Shown here one piece after another: positions 16,895 through 26,067 of a stretch of 64,000 nucleotides of DNA. The notes beneath the pieces were generated by a model. The model worked only from the letters and a program-made list of their open reading frames with translations, made no database searches and was not told the DNA's origin. Numbering within the stretch: position 1 is the first letter of the stretch; each line of letters starts with the position of its first letter. The stretch is taken from contig NZ_JAKIKU010000008.1 in NCBI RefSeq assembly GCF_023283985.1, positions 182,191 through 246,190 on the forward strand, in the 5' to 3' direction. This stretch comes from Shewanella electrodiphila. GTDB lineage: Bacteria > Pseudomonadota > Gammaproteobacteria > Enterobacterales > Shewanellaceae. Position numbers and translations under genes: made by a program.

Positions 16895-17827
16895 ATGAAA
16901 TTAATCCGACGAGCTCACTACCTCACAATATTTTGCTCAAGTTTACTCGCGCTAACGAGCTTGTTTTCATTTAATGCGCTCAGTAACAACCTTTTTAATA
17001 GCACACTGTTAAGTGCGAGTTTGTTATCTGACAGCGTATTCATACCGATTAGTGACGCCGAAAAGCAACAGATTACCGTTCAAGATCAAACAATCGAAGT
17101 ATTGGTTAAACCATGGCAAGGTAAGAAACAGCACGGTGCTGTTTTTCTTGTGGGGCCAACCGACACTCACGCCAGCGGACGTGGCATTATTCGTTATTTA
17201 CGCCAACTAATTCCATCAAAAGGCTGGGCAAGTATCAGTATTAAACCCACTGAAGGCCTGTATCGCCCTAATTTTGCCACTTCAGCTGACCAAGTCACCA
17301 AAGCGGGTGAGAAACAGCTTGAACTTAATGCCTATCAAATAACACCAAAGTACAGCTCTAGCCAATTATTAGAACTTAGAAATTTCCAACAGAATGTTAT
17401 CAATGAATGTTTGGCTCAACTTGAGGCAATTGGAGAACAATTTCCAGGAAAGCGAATTATTATTGCCGCTGATGACAGTGCTGGGATGGTGATTAATTTG
17501 CTCCATCAAGACAAACTGCAGCAACCAGACTTACTGGTTGTGATTAATCCTTACCGAGAATTTGAACAATTAATCGATGAGCAAAGCCGTGATTTATCTA
17601 TACCGTTACAATTAGCTGAACTGGATTTCCCGATTCTTGATTTACAATCAGAGAATGGCAACATCGAGTCTATCGCTGAAACACCAGCACGCAAACAGTC
17701 CAATCAAATGAAAACGAGTCATCGATATCGTCAGTACTTATTGCAGCTTGATCTCAACAATCAAGGTGGGTGGGATGAAGCGTTAGAACATATTGAAGGG
17801 TTTGCTCGAAAAATGGTTGGTCGGTAA
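16895..17827 (+). CDS. DUF3530 family, alpha/beta-hydrolase-like exported protein
   Basis: A 310-residue protein with a basic N-terminus and hydrophobic segment (LTIFCSSLLALTSLFSFNAL) consistent with a Sec signal or anchor. The rest resembles DUF3530, a family with an alpha/beta-hydrolase-like fold: GAVFLVGPTDTHASGRGIIRYLR, then a central IIIAADDSAGMVINLL in the place of a nucleophile elbow, and a C-terminal helix. The elbow reads DDSAG instead of GxSxG, so catalysis is doubtful. It is probably periplasmic or surface-associated. Function is unknown in the family. It lies just after the rapA terminator and is convergent with the crotonase gene. Confidence 0.75.
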   Translation: MKLIRRAHYLTIFCSSLLALTSLFSFNALSNNLFNSTLLSASLLSDSVFIPISDAEKQQITVQDQTIEVLVKPWQGKKQHGAVFLVGPTDTHASGRGIIRYLRQLIPSKGWASISIKPTEGLYRPNFATSADQVTKAGEKQLELNAYQITPKYSSSQLLELRNFQQNVINECLAQLEAIGEQFPGKRIIIAADDSAGMVINLLHQDKLQQPDLLVVINPYREFEQLIDEQSRDLSIPLQLAELDFPILDLQSENGNIESIAETPARKQSNQMKTSHRYRQYLLQLDLNNQGGWDEALEHIEGFARKMVGR

Positions 17828-17864
17828 ACCTACCAACCCATTTTACGATAATGAGTCAGCTCGA

Positions 17865-18671
17865 TTACCAACCGGATTGACGGTCCTGATAAGGTTTTGC
17901 TGATTTTTTAATTTCTCGATGGCCTGCAATACTGCGGTTTTTGCCGACCAATAAACGGATTTGGCTTAAAGACTCTCGGCTTAGCAAACTACGTAATGTA
18001 CCAGACCAGTTTTTGTTAATACTCAATTTGACTGCTGCATTCGTATCTGGCGAGCGTTGCATTAACTTGTCAGCGAACAATTGCGCTTGTTGATGTGGGT
18101 CGTCATACACTTCAGTGACTAATCCGTACTCGAGTGCTTTATCTGCAGTGATAATGTCAGCGGTATACGTCAGTTGTAGCGCTTTGTCTTTTGGCATAAT
18201 TTGTCTTAAGCCCGCAAGACCTGCCATATCAGGTAATAATCCCCATTTAGATTCCATTATCGACAGTTGCGCATCTTTACTCGCAAACCTAAAATCAGCG
18301 CCTAACGCTATCTGCACGCCACCGCCATAACAAAAACCTTCAATAACTGCGATAACAGGAATGGGTAATTGCTGCCAGCCAAGGGAGACTCTCTGTGCCA
18401 AATTAGCATTACCAGGTAGCCACTTGAACAATAATTTCAGCGCAGGCATCACAGATTTCGACACACTTTTCACGTCCAAGCCAGAACTAAAGTTTCCTTC
18501 TGCACCCGATAAAATAACCACTCTAACCGCTTTATTTTTGTGTAATTTTTTTATGGTTTTATCAATAGCTTGAAATAGCTCGATGTTGAGTGCGTTGTAT
18601 TTATCAGGCCTATTGAGTGTGACATGGGCAACGCCATTTTCTACCCTTAACTCAACGAGTTTATTATCCAT
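17865..18671 (-). CDS. Crotonase / enoyl-CoA hydratase-isomerase family protein
   Basis: A 268-residue crotonase-fold enzyme. The oxyanion-hole elements are present (FSSGLDV around 61-67 and GFCYGGGVQIALGAD around 112-125). The acidic positions are visible at E140 (SIMESKWG) and D148 (LLPDMAG), so it resembles dienoyl-CoA isomerase or short hydratase/isomerase relatives rather than a classical hydratase with two Glu. It acts on acyl-CoA substrates in the cytosol. The gene is single and convergent to the DUF3530 gene. The exact substrate cannot be assigned. Confidence 0.88.
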   Translation of the reverse strand: MDNKLVELRVENGVAHVTLNRPDKYNALNIELFQAIDKTIKKLHKNKAVRVVILSGAEGNFSSGLDVKSVSKSVMPALKLLFKWLPGNANLAQRVSLGWQQLPIPVIAVIEGFCYGGGVQIALGADFRFASKDAQLSIMESKWGLLPDMAGLAGLRQIMPKDKALQLTYTADIITADKALEYGLVTEVYDDPHQQAQLFADKLMQRSPDTNAAVKLSINKNWSGTLRSLLSRESLSQIRLLVGKNRSIAGHREIKKSAKPYQDRQSGW

Positions 18672-19042
18672 GGTTCATCCTTTACTGGTCAGTCCAGATT
18701 GCAAGTTAACATAAATCCTCCACTTGTCGAGTAGTTAACCAAATAGACACACAGGCAATAACAGAAATACCCCACAAAAAACACCAAATGAATACGCAAG
18801 CATCAAATTCAACATAAAAAAGCGTCATATAAGATACAATTTTGCGATAAGTGCCAAAAAACTGTCGAATTTTAATGCTAATCATCAGCAATAAGTTGTA
18901 AAATAATGTTTAATAAATGTAGGGTGTAACGTTTTAGACTTTTCAGCAGCTAACTTACTGTTGCTTAATGCAATTAACCAAAACGTTAAATCATCAACTA
19001 CACTCAATAATAATAAAACCCGTTAAAGGATCATCTGTCTCT
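18672..19042. other. Intergenic region upstream of the REC-CheC gene
   Basis: A 371-bp AT-rich gap. A hydrophobic 61-codon frame on the minus strand (18706-18891) lacks a ribosome site and any family resemblance, so it is not called. No clear operator or hairpin was seen. Confidence 0.5.
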
Positions 19043-20038
19043 ATGACTATTCCTATTTTGATATGCGATGACTCAGGATTAGCCAGAAAGCAAATGGCGC
19101 GAACCTTGCCCAAGGAATGGGACGTTGATATCAGTTATGCCACTAATGGTGCTGAAGGACTCGAGGTTATCCGTGCAGGCAAAGGTGAGATCGTATTTCT
19201 CGATCTCAATATGCCTGTAATGGATGGATATGAAGTATTAGAAGCCATTCAAAAAGAAGATTTGCCTGCATTGGTCATCGTGGTGTCAGGTGATATCCAA
19301 ATCAAAGCTCACGAAAGAGTCAAAGCGTTAGGCGCATTGGATTTTATTCAAAAGCCTGTCAGCGCCGAATCCATCAGTAATATCCTCGAAGAGTACGGCA
19401 TTCTGACCTTAGCATTAAAAGATGCAGGTAATGACACGCCGATGTTTGAAGTGGATTTACGCGATGCTTGTCAAGAAATTGCCAACGTTGCTATGGGTCG
19501 TGCTGCAGACTTATTGGCCACACTGTTAGATGTGTTTGTCATGTTGCCTATCCCCAACGTAAATGTCCTTGAAGTCAGTGAACTGACCATGGCACTAAAA
19601 GCCACTGAAGAAAGTTCAAAAGTATCAGCATTGTGCCAAGGCTTTATTGGCGCAGGCGTGGCTGGTGAAGCCCTGCTGTTATTTCATGATTCAAGCTTTG
19701 AAGACATGGCCAAGTTAATGGGTCATAAAAACCCACAAGATACTGCAAATGAGATCGAAGTGTTAATCGACACTGGTAATGTGCTTATTGGTGCATTCCT
19801 TAATGGTATCTCTGAGCAATTAGATATGAAGTTTAGCCAAGGACATCCTGTTGTTTTAGGACGTCACTGCACGGTGAATGAGCTAATCCACGACAATTCA
19901 GAAAAGTGGCAACGCACCTTAGCAATGGAAATCAATTACCAAATTGAAGATCACAATGTCCAGTGCGATTTATTACTGCTATTTACCGAAGACTCCATCC
20001 CAACGCTTAACTTTAAGCTGGGTTATTTGCTCGATTAA
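19043..20038 (+). CDS. Response regulator with CheC/CheX-like output domain
   Basis: A 331-residue protein (from MTIPILICDDS; an in-frame extension to 18968 is less likely because AAAGGA sits upstream of the inner ATG). The N-terminal receiver (about 1-120) has the acid pair ICDDS, the phospho-acceptor in VFLDLNMPVMDG, and the lysine in FIQKPVS. The C-terminal half resembles CheC-type CheY-P phosphatases: the helix EIANVAMGRAADLLATLL carries the E-x2-N motif, and a second helix LIDTGNVLIGAF carries D-x2-N. Such fusions may dephosphorylate another receiver under control of their own receiver. The diguanylate cyclase 67 bp downstream suggests a shared signalling pathway. Confidence 0.85.
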   Translation: MTIPILICDDSGLARKQMARTLPKEWDVDISYATNGAEGLEVIRAGKGEIVFLDLNMPVMDGYEVLEAIQKEDLPALVIVVSGDIQIKAHERVKALGALDFIQKPVSAESISNILEEYGILTLALKDAGNDTPMFEVDLRDACQEIANVAMGRAADLLATLLDVFVMLPIPNVNVLEVSELTMALKATEESSKVSALCQGFIGAGVAGEALLLFHDSSFEDMAKLMGHKNPQDTANEIEVLIDTGNVLIGAFLNGISEQLDMKFSQGHPVVLGRHCTVNELIHDNSEKWQRTLAMEINYQIEDHNVQCDLLLLFTEDSIPTLNFKLGYLLD

Positions 20039-20105
20039 TCAACCTATTTAGCGAATAACACATTCGCAAATAATTAAAATAATAAAGAAAGTTGGATGTT
20101 AACTC

Positions 20106-21068
20106 ATGTCTACTGATCAAAATGCAATGAACGAACTTCACTGGCTTATTGATATGGTGCAAACCATAGAGGTTGGCTTGGTCGTATTAGATCGTAATTA
20201 CAACATCCAGTTGTGGAATGGGTTTATGGAAAACCATAGTGGCGTATCGCCTAATGCCATTAAAGGCAAAAACCTATTTGAAACTTTTCCAGATTTGCCT
20301 AATGAGTGGCTAACTCAAAAAATGGAATCGGTTTTTTTACTTAAAAACCGCTCGTTTATTAGCTGGGAACAACGCCCATACGTCTTTGAGTTTAAAAACT
20401 ATCGCCCAATCACAGGTCGTGCTGATCACATGTATCAGAATATCACCCTGCTGCCCTTGGCTTCGCTCACCGGCAACATAACCCATATCAGTATCATTGT
20501 TTATGACGTGACTGATGTGGCGATTAATAAGCTACAACTCAAAGCGGCCAATGAGCAATTAGAAAAACTCAGCCAGACTGACAGCTTAACCCAACTATTT
20601 AACCGTCGTCACTGGCAAGAGTGTTTTGAAAAAGAATATGAACGCTTTGCGCGTTATGGTGAAAACGGCAGCATGATTATGATTGATATCGATAATTTCA
20701 AACAAATTAACGATAAGTATGGTCACCCTGCTGGCGATAAAGTGATTCAGAATATAGCCCATATCTTAAAACAATCTTTACGTGAAACAGACTTTGCAGG
20801 ACGTTATGGTGGTGAAGAGTTTGCAGTGGTGCTAACGAATACCAGTGCTGACGAGTCGAAATACTTCACTGAACGCTTGCGTAAAAAAGTCGAATCATCA
20901 CAAGTGGTTTATAAGAACCAAATCATCAAAGTCACCATCAGTATTGGGGTCAATTCCTTGTCAGAAGACACCAAAAATAGTGCTAGTTGGTTATCAGGAG
21001 CAGACAAGGCCTTATACCTTTCAAAGGAAAATGGCCGTAACCAAACTTCGGTTTATAAAACCAAGTAG
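20106..21068 (+). CDS. PAS-GGDEF diguanylate cyclase
   Basis: A 320-residue protein without membrane segments. An N-terminal PAS domain (about 8-135; VGLVVLDRNYNIQLWNGFME) is followed by a coiled linker and a GGDEF domain (about 155-318). The active-site motif is GGEEF (GRYGGEEFAVVL) and the metal-binding Asp is in MIDIDNFKQIND. No RxxD inhibitory site is evident just before GGEEF. It should make c-di-GMP from two GTP. It is the probable partner of the upstream REC-CheC protein, being next to it on the same strand. Confidence 0.93.
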   Translation: MSTDQNAMNELHWLIDMVQTIEVGLVVLDRNYNIQLWNGFMENHSGVSPNAIKGKNLFETFPDLPNEWLTQKMESVFLLKNRSFISWEQRPYVFEFKNYRPITGRADHMYQNITLLPLASLTGNITHISIIVYDVTDVAINKLQLKAANEQLEKLSQTDSLTQLFNRRHWQECFEKEYERFARYGENGSMIMIDIDNFKQINDKYGHPAGDKVIQNIAHILKQSLRETDFAGRYGGEEFAVVLTNTSADESKYFTERLRKKVESSQVVYKNQIIKVTISIGVNSLSEDTKNSASWLSGADKALYLSKENGRNQTSVYKTK

Positions 21069-21094
21069 AAGCTAATATCTCCATAGTTATCAAT

Positions 21095-21125
21095 AAAAAG
21101 CCCACTCATTTGAGTGGGCTTTTTA
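21095..21125. terminator. Bidirectional terminator between cyclase and rraB
   Basis: The stem AAAAAGCCCACTCA / TGAGTGGGCTTTTT is symmetric, with an A-run and a T-run, and lies between convergent genes. Confidence 0.9.
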
Positions 21126-21147
21126 TGATTTTTCAGAAACAAGTTAA

Positions 21148-21546
21148 TTAAAACTCATCTTCTTCATCTTGTTCTTCATCAAGCTCATCTTCGTCACCGA
21201 CAAAGAAGGTTCCCCAACCGTCATAATCCACTTTTTGCTTTTGCGCTAAAAGCATCAGTTGCTCACAAGCTTTATCTAGCAAGTCAGCTTCAAGTGCGTG
21301 ATTAGCAATTGCATCAAAACAGAAAATGATTGAGCCATCTTCTAGCTCCATCTCTTCAGCATCATTCACTTCAAAACCAAGTTTAAATGCATCAACCGCC
21401 GCTTTTTCTAAACGGTCAAAATTAGTCGATGAAAAGTGATGCTCAATCGTGTATTCGGCATCGGCTTGCGAACCATCAGCAAGCAAAGCTTGGATAATTT
21501 CACGGTTCTCAGCAAACTGCTCTTTTAAAAGACCTTCAATAGACAT
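21148..21546 (-). CDS. rraB: Ribonuclease E inhibitor RraB
   Basis: A 132-residue acidic protein matching RraB along its length: [29 protein letters not shown], the [10 protein letters not shown] segment and a strongly acidic C-terminal tail ([15 protein letters not shown]). RraB binds the C-terminal scaffold of RNase E and changes its target range. A GGAG site lies seven bases before the ATG. The gene is convergent with the cyclase gene and shares its terminator. Confidence 0.95.
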   Translation of the reverse strand: MSIEGLLKEQFAENREIIQALLADGSQADAEYTIEHHFSSTNFDRLEKAAVDAFKLGFEVNDAEEMELEDGSIIFCFDAIANHALEADLLDKACEQLMLLAQKQKVDYDGWGTFFVGDEDELDEEQDEEDEF

Positions 21547-21601
21547 GGAGTAACTCCGTTAACAAAATAATGCGGCTAATCGCTAATTATACGTGATAAA
21601 T

Positions 21602-22333
21602 CTACTGAGGTTTAGCCATTAATGCCGATGCTTCTTGATTTAATTCAGCTAAACGCTTTGACATTGCCTCATGCACCTTAGCACAAAGCTTTTTAACATC
21701 ACTTTTATCCACATTTGCAGTCGACATCGGTGCCATCATTTCCACAATTACCACACCGTTATTCCAACGGTTCAATTTAATGTGGTTTTGACATGACGCC
21801 AGTACTGGGACTATTGATGCTTTAGCTGCGATAGCTGTGTGGAATGCACCTACTTTAAATGGCAATAAACCACGGCCACGAGAACGGGTTCCTTCTGGGA
21901 AAATCCAAACTGATAATAGTTTGTTTTTCATTTTCTCGACTGTTTTAGCCATGGTATCAAAGGCACTATGACGATTTTTACGGTCAATCAGAATATTACC
22001 TGACAACCAGTAAATTTGCCCAAATAGCGGCATCCACGCCAAACTTTTCTTACCTAAACTCACTGTCGCTTTTGGAACAGCTGAAGTATGAGTAAATAAA
22101 TCAAAGTTATTCTGATGATTCGCTAAATAGATTTTAGGTTCTTTCGGGTGTTCTTCTGTTGCATGACGAGTAATGACTTTAATGCCAAGGATTGGGGCAA
22201 CGGATGAAAAAATGCGAGCGATAACATGGACATTATCACGATGCATTGGTCTGACAATACAAAGGATGATTGCGAAAAAAAACGCCAGTGTTAATAACAC
22301 TGCAAGAATAATTGAACGAGCAATTAACAGCAC
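21602..22333 (-). CDS. plsC: 1-acyl-sn-glycerol-3-phosphate acyltransferase (PlsC family)
   Basis: A 243-residue membrane-bound acyltransferase. An N-terminal hydrophobic helix (ILAVLLTLAFFFAIILCIV) is followed by the catalytic H-x4-D motif NHQNNFD (H73, D78) and the glycerophosphate-binding FPEGTRSRGRG. It transfers an acyl chain to lysophosphatidate to form phosphatidate. Length matches bacterial PlsC. More than one PlsC paralogue per genome is common in Shewanella, so the symbol gives family rather than proven identity. Confidence 0.9.
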   Translation of the reverse strand: MLLIARSIILAVLLTLAFFFAIILCIVRPMHRDNVHVIARIFSSVAPILGIKVITRHATEEHPKEPKIYLANHQNNFDLFTHTSAVPKATVSLGKKSLAWMPLFGQIYWLSGNILIDRKNRHSAFDTMAKTVEKMKNKLLSVWIFPEGTRSRGRGLLPFKVGAFHTAIAAKASIVPVLASCQNHIKLNRWNNGVVIVEMMAPMSTANVDKSDVKKLCAKVHEAMSKRLAELNQEASALMAKPQ

Positions 22334-22451
22334 AAGCAGGCTCCTGCGAAGAAAGTGGCGACAGTATAGCCAGCACGGATGCTGGACTCAATGATTTGTT
22401 TGATTTCAGTTTACAATTGTAAGCTTAAATGATTATACACCAGCCAAGATG

Positions 22452-22488
22452 AATTAATGATGCGTTAAACATTAACGCATCATTAATT
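22452..22488. repeat. Perfect 17-bp inverted repeat between plsC and the zinc operon
   Basis: Arms AATTAATGATGCGTTAA and TTAACGCATCATTAATT are exact reverse complements separated by three bases. There is no T-run on either side. It may still act as a transcript-end hairpin for the zinc operon, whose last stop codon is 48 bp away. Confidence 0.85.
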
Positions 22489-22535
22489 ATACAGTTTGAC
22501 TCGGATTTTATTGAGTGTGTTGCTGATTTGAGTAT

Positions 22536-23321
22536 TTAATTGCTTAGGGATGAAGCCGTTTTTGACGCCTTCATCGACAGGAATACTCTCATTAGAATCG
22601 CACTCATAGCTAACGCTGCTACAATCGCGGCGCCACTCGGTAAATCATAAGTGGCCGAAAGTATAAGCCCTGCAATGTATCCAACAAATCCAACCACATA
22701 GGCAAGTGCCAATAATCCTTTTCCTTGGTACTTATTCAGTGCCAAGGCTGGAAGGATTAAGGTACTAAAGACCAAGTAGACGCCAATCAACTCAACCGAA
22801 AGTGTTATGACAATGGCAAACAGGAAGTAAAAACCTGCACCGTCTAACACTTGTGGTTTCATCACGATTAACGCCAATATAGCGGCAGAAACAATGGCTG
22901 GCAGGACGAGCTGAGACCAGTTAACCCATAATATTTGCCCCGACATTAGCTGTTTTAATAGCTCAGCACCATGAGGATCATTCGATAGCAGCAACATGGC
23001 TGCCACCGCACTCAGCACATAAAAACAACCAATAATCGCTTCAAGTTCATCAGCAAATCTTTTAGATAACCAAGCAATAAAACCTGCACCCACCAATGCA
23101 AATAACGCAGGCATCCACACATGAGAAAAAGGGAGTTCCTCAATACTGTGGTCCATATGCGATACGATTGCACCTAAAGCAGCCACTTGAGCAATGGCCA
23201 AATCAATAAAGATAATCCCACGTTTTAATACTTGGCGACCTAATACAACATGAGTAGACAGTACTAGTAAGCCAGCAACAAATGCAGGAATTAAAATAGG
23301 TAGCAAATCGAGATCTAGCAT
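22536..23321 (-). CDS. Metal ABC transporter permease (ZnuB-like)
   Basis: A 261-residue polytopic membrane protein of the ABC-3 family, with about seven or eight hydrophobic segments and the conserved stretch GRQVLKRGIIFIDLAIAQVAALG. This family moves zinc or manganese across the inner membrane. It is the last gene of the minus-strand zinc locus, four bases after the stop of the ZnuA-like gene. No ATPase gene lies beside it, unlike the usual znuABC layout, so it must use an ATPase encoded elsewhere. Confidence 0.9.
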   Translation of the reverse strand: MLDLDLLPILIPAFVAGLLVLSTHVVLGRQVLKRGIIFIDLAIAQVAALGAIVSHMDHSIEELPFSHVWMPALFALVGAGFIAWLSKRFADELEAIIGCFYVLSAVAAMLLLSNDPHGAELLKQLMSGQILWVNWSQLVLPAIVSAAILALIVMKPQVLDGAGFYFLFAIVITLSVELIGVYLVFSTLILPALALNKYQGKGLLALAYVVGFVGYIAGLILSATYDLPSGAAIVAALAMSAILMRVFLSMKASKTASSLSN

Positions 23322-23325
23322 AAGT

Positions 23326-24234
23326 TTATTGAACCTCTGTAAGCATTGTTATAACGCTATCATAAAGGCTAAACAAATCTGTGCTATCACTGTTGCCACC
23401 CACTGACATAGGCAGAATTAGCACAGGTAAGTCCGTGCGTTCACCCAGCCAATTAGCACCGCGTTCATCCTGATAAGATGTCACTAATATCGCCATCACA
23501 TCGCCTTCTTGGCTACGATTAACCAATTTTGCTAAATGGCTACTACTAGGTGGAATGCCAGGTTTAGGTTCTAAGTCAGCCACTTGTTCGATGCCTAGCC
23601 AGTTAAACAGGTAACGAAAGCTTGAATGGTACGCAATCACCTTTTTACCTTTCAAACCCGCCGCTTGCTCTTCCCATTTAGGGATAGCTTGCTGCCATCG
23701 GTCAGTGAAATCGGTAAGTTTTGCCTGATAACCTGCTGCACCTTCAGGGTCTAATGCCGCCATTTTTTCTGACAATGCATTAGCCACCTGTAACATTCTA
23801 CGAGGATCAAAGTGCAGATGTGGATTGCCCTTTGCGTGGACATCTCCCATAGAACGATCAACATGTTCAAGTTTATCTAAGGTATCAATATGCTCAGCTG
23901 CGTAGAATAAACCGTTATCGGTTGAACGCACTTTATTATTCGATGCTTTCATTTGCAGCATAGGTAACCAACCAATTTCAAGGTCAGCTCCCGCACATAC
24001 AACAAGATCAGCTTGACGCATCTTAGCGATCAAACTAGGTCTTGCCTGAACCAAATGCGGATCTTGCATTGCACTTGTCGCTGAATAAATTTTAGCTTCT
24101 GGCGCAATCTCTTGCGCTAAGGCTGCATATTCAGGCTCACAAGCAAACACATTTAACTGGGCATTCGCCGCGCTTGTCAAAAAGGCACTACAAAGCGCCC
24201 CCATCACAATGAGTTTTTTAGAATTGATGCGCAC
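23326..24234 (-). CDS. Periplasmic zinc/metal-binding protein (ZnuA-like)
   Basis: A 302-residue cluster A-I solute-binding protein with a signal peptide (MRINSKKLIVMGALCSAFLTSAANA). Metal-ligand candidates are the His in QDPHLVQARP, the pair in GNPHLHFDP and the His in AYHSSFRYLF. It lacks the long His-rich loop found in many ZnuA proteins; the His-rich regions of this locus are in the neighbouring outer-membrane protein. Its start overlaps the end of the outer-membrane protein gene by 17 bp, showing tight translational coupling. It delivers metal to the ZnuB-like permease. Confidence 0.9.
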   Translation of the reverse strand: MRINSKKLIVMGALCSAFLTSAANAQLNVFACEPEYAALAQEIAPEAKIYSATSAMQDPHLVQARPSLIAKMRQADLVVCAGADLEIGWLPMLQMKASNNKVRSTDNGLFYAAEHIDTLDKLEHVDRSMGDVHAKGNPHLHFDPRRMLQVANALSEKMAALDPEGAAGYQAKLTDFTDRWQQAIPKWEEQAAGLKGKKVIAYHSSFRYLFNWLGIEQVADLEPKPGIPPSSSHLAKLVNRSQEGDVMAILVTSYQDERGANWLGERTDLPVLILPMSVGGNSDSTDLFSLYDSVITMLTEVQ

Positions 24235-25480
24235 CGTGAGCTCCTAATGTCATAACATACTGAAGTGAGACAATGTTGTCGTCTTCAAAACCATCAAAGT
24301 TTGTACCTTTTTGATTAGTATATTGTAGACGGACAGTAGAGAAATGACTGTGATGCCAAGCTAAACTTAATTCAGTTTCTTTCAGTTTTTGCGGATCTAA
24401 ATGGTCGCCATGAAGTTCATAGGTATCAACTTCACCGTAACGAACACCTGCAGACCAATGAGGAGAGAACTGATAAACACCACTTAAGTACCAACCTTCA
24501 AAATAATCATCGCCATGAGACTCTTCATGATCATGATCTTCCTCTTCATGGCCATGGTCGCCTTCTTCAAACGAAAAAGTATCCGTCACTCGGAAGTATT
24601 CACCACTCACTGTTAAATGTTGGTATTTGTAGTTACCGTTTGGCGCCCATTTATAAACAAAATCTGCGATGTAAGTATTTTCACCCGTGTAAGATGCGCT
24701 ATGAGTGTGGCCTTCATGATCATGTTCTTCATCAGCATGACCTTCTTCCTCTTCACCCTCTACGACCATTACCTTACCATTGGCATTATATAAGTAGCTT
24801 AAGCCAACCTGCCAAGAGCTTGAATTACCAATGTCACCACCGAATTTAGTAAAAGCAGAATACACACCTACAGTGTCATACTCTCGTGGTCCATGCTCTT
24901 CATGTTCTTCCTCGTCATGCCCTTCTTCTTCATGCTCTTCATACATATCAGCAGCGCGCATTTTGTCGCCTTTAAAGACTTCAACACCCATAGTCCAATA
25001 TAGATCAGTCGGGGCAACATAAGTTAGACGCACACCATCATCAAAATAATGATTACCCATGAACGCACGATAAGCACCTGGACGGTCAACAAATGAATCA
25101 GTATGTAAATGCTGATTATTTAAGTAACCAACATCAGATAGGAAGCGACCAGCACGAATACCTAAACCAGCAGGAAGCCCCATAGTTTGAATAAACGCTT
25201 CTTCTAATTCAATTTCAGTTTCACCGTCGTGCGACTCTAAAATCGCGGTCACTTTTCCGTAAAACATGTCATCAATGTTTGCACTAATCGCCAGCTCTGT
25301 TTCGCCCAAACCGAAGCCTTCTTCACGCCCACCTAAACCACGATCTCCAGTCTGATAAAAACCATCAAGAACCGCACTAATGTTAGGGTTTGTTAAGCTA
25401 GAATCTTCAGCAAAAGCATGAGTTGAAGCGAATGCGCAGGCAACTGCAACTAAAGAAAGGCGTTTGTTTAAATAAGACAT
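24218..25480 (-). CDS. His-rich outer-membrane protein of the zinc locus
   Basis: A 420-residue protein with a signal peptide (MSYLNKRLSLVAVACAFASTHAFA) and a beta-strand-rich body ending in F, typical of porins. Three loops are loaded with His, Asp and Glu (for example EEHEEEGHDEEEHEEHG, HADEEHDHEGHTH, GDHGHEEEDHDHEESHGDD), about residues 175-195, 245-260 and 305-325. They look like metal-binding surface loops. The ATG at 25480 is chosen over an upstream frame start at 25516 because GGAG is seven bases before it. It is coupled to the ZnuA-like gene. The predicted role is capture or passage of zinc through the outer membrane; this is inference. Confidence 0.8.
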   Translation of the reverse strand: MSYLNKRLSLVAVACAFASTHAFAEDSSLTNPNISAVLDGFYQTGDRGLGGREEGFGLGETELAISANIDDMFYGKVTAILESHDGETEIELEEAFIQTMGLPAGLGIRAGRFLSDVGYLNNQHLHTDSFVDRPGAYRAFMGNHYFDDGVRLTYVAPTDLYWTMGVEVFKGDKMRAADMYEEHEEEGHDEEEHEEHGPREYDTVGVYSAFTKFGGDIGNSSSWQVGLSYLYNANGKVMVVEGEEEEGHADEEHDHEGHTHSASYTGENTYIADFVYKWAPNGNYKYQHLTVSGEYFRVTDTFSFEEGDHGHEEEDHDHEESHGDDYFEGWYLSGVYQFSPHWSAGVRYGEVDTYELHGDHLDPQKLKETELSLAWHHSHFSTVRLQYTNQKGTNFDGFEDDNIVSLQYVMTLGAHGAHQF

Positions 25481-25557
25481 TTTATCTCCAAAATACAACA
25501 AGTCTTCGTCCATCATCTGTGATAGTCGAATAAAAAATTAAGGTTAACGTTGTTAGA

Positions 25558-25857
25558 TTAAGAGAAAAAAGGGGGCGCGCGGCTATGGTAAAGCGATTGG
25601 TGAACACTGCTATAAGTTCGACAGTTGTATGTGACAGTCTCGAAGTGCTGACGAACAATGGCGATGCTTAATTCAGTTGAGGGAAGTGCAGCATTAAACT
25701 GATGTTGATGGACACATAAAGTACAGCTAGTACTTAATGAATCATGGTCATGGATCACGTTATGTGCAGAAGCCGCAAACGACAGTAGTACTAGCATGGC
25801 TGAAAGCCATACCACAACACTGCGTTTTATTGGTCTAAATCTATGCACCAAACTCAT
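25558..25857 (-). CDS. Small exported His/Cys protein, zinc uptake chaperone-like
   Basis: A 99-residue protein with an N-terminal hydrophobic signal or anchor (VVVWLSAMLVLLSFAASA), then metal-binding-type residues HNVIHDHDS and CTLCVHQHQF. Proteins of this kind are found in Shewanella next to zinc ABC uptake genes and have been named zinc chaperones. It is the first gene of the minus-strand zinc operon, 78 bp before the His-rich outer-membrane protein. The chaperone role is taken from context and composition; no fold is recognised. Confidence 0.65.
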   Translation of the reverse strand: MSLVHRFRPIKRSVVVWLSAMLVLLSFAASAHNVIHDHDSLSTSCTLCVHQHQFNAALPSTELSIAIVRQHFETVTYNCRTYSSVHQSLYHSRAPPFFS

Positions 25858-26067
25858 CCTTGGATTAAAAAATCAGTGCTATCTTAAAAAGATTACAAAA
25901 AAAAGCAACCAATAGAGTGTTACAAATCACTTTTAATAAAAAAACGTGACGTACCATAGCAACTTATGCCATTCATCGTTATGCTATTTTAAGATTAGCT
26001 TAAGCTGAAAACGCTAAAATATTAGCCATATATAGCAGCTTAGCCAGCCAAGACAGAGGATTTAACT

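Noticed and set aside
18706..18891. Hydrophobic 61-codon frame on the minus strand upstream of the REC-CheC gene.
   Set aside because: No ribosome site, odd composition with many Trp and Cys, no recognisable family.
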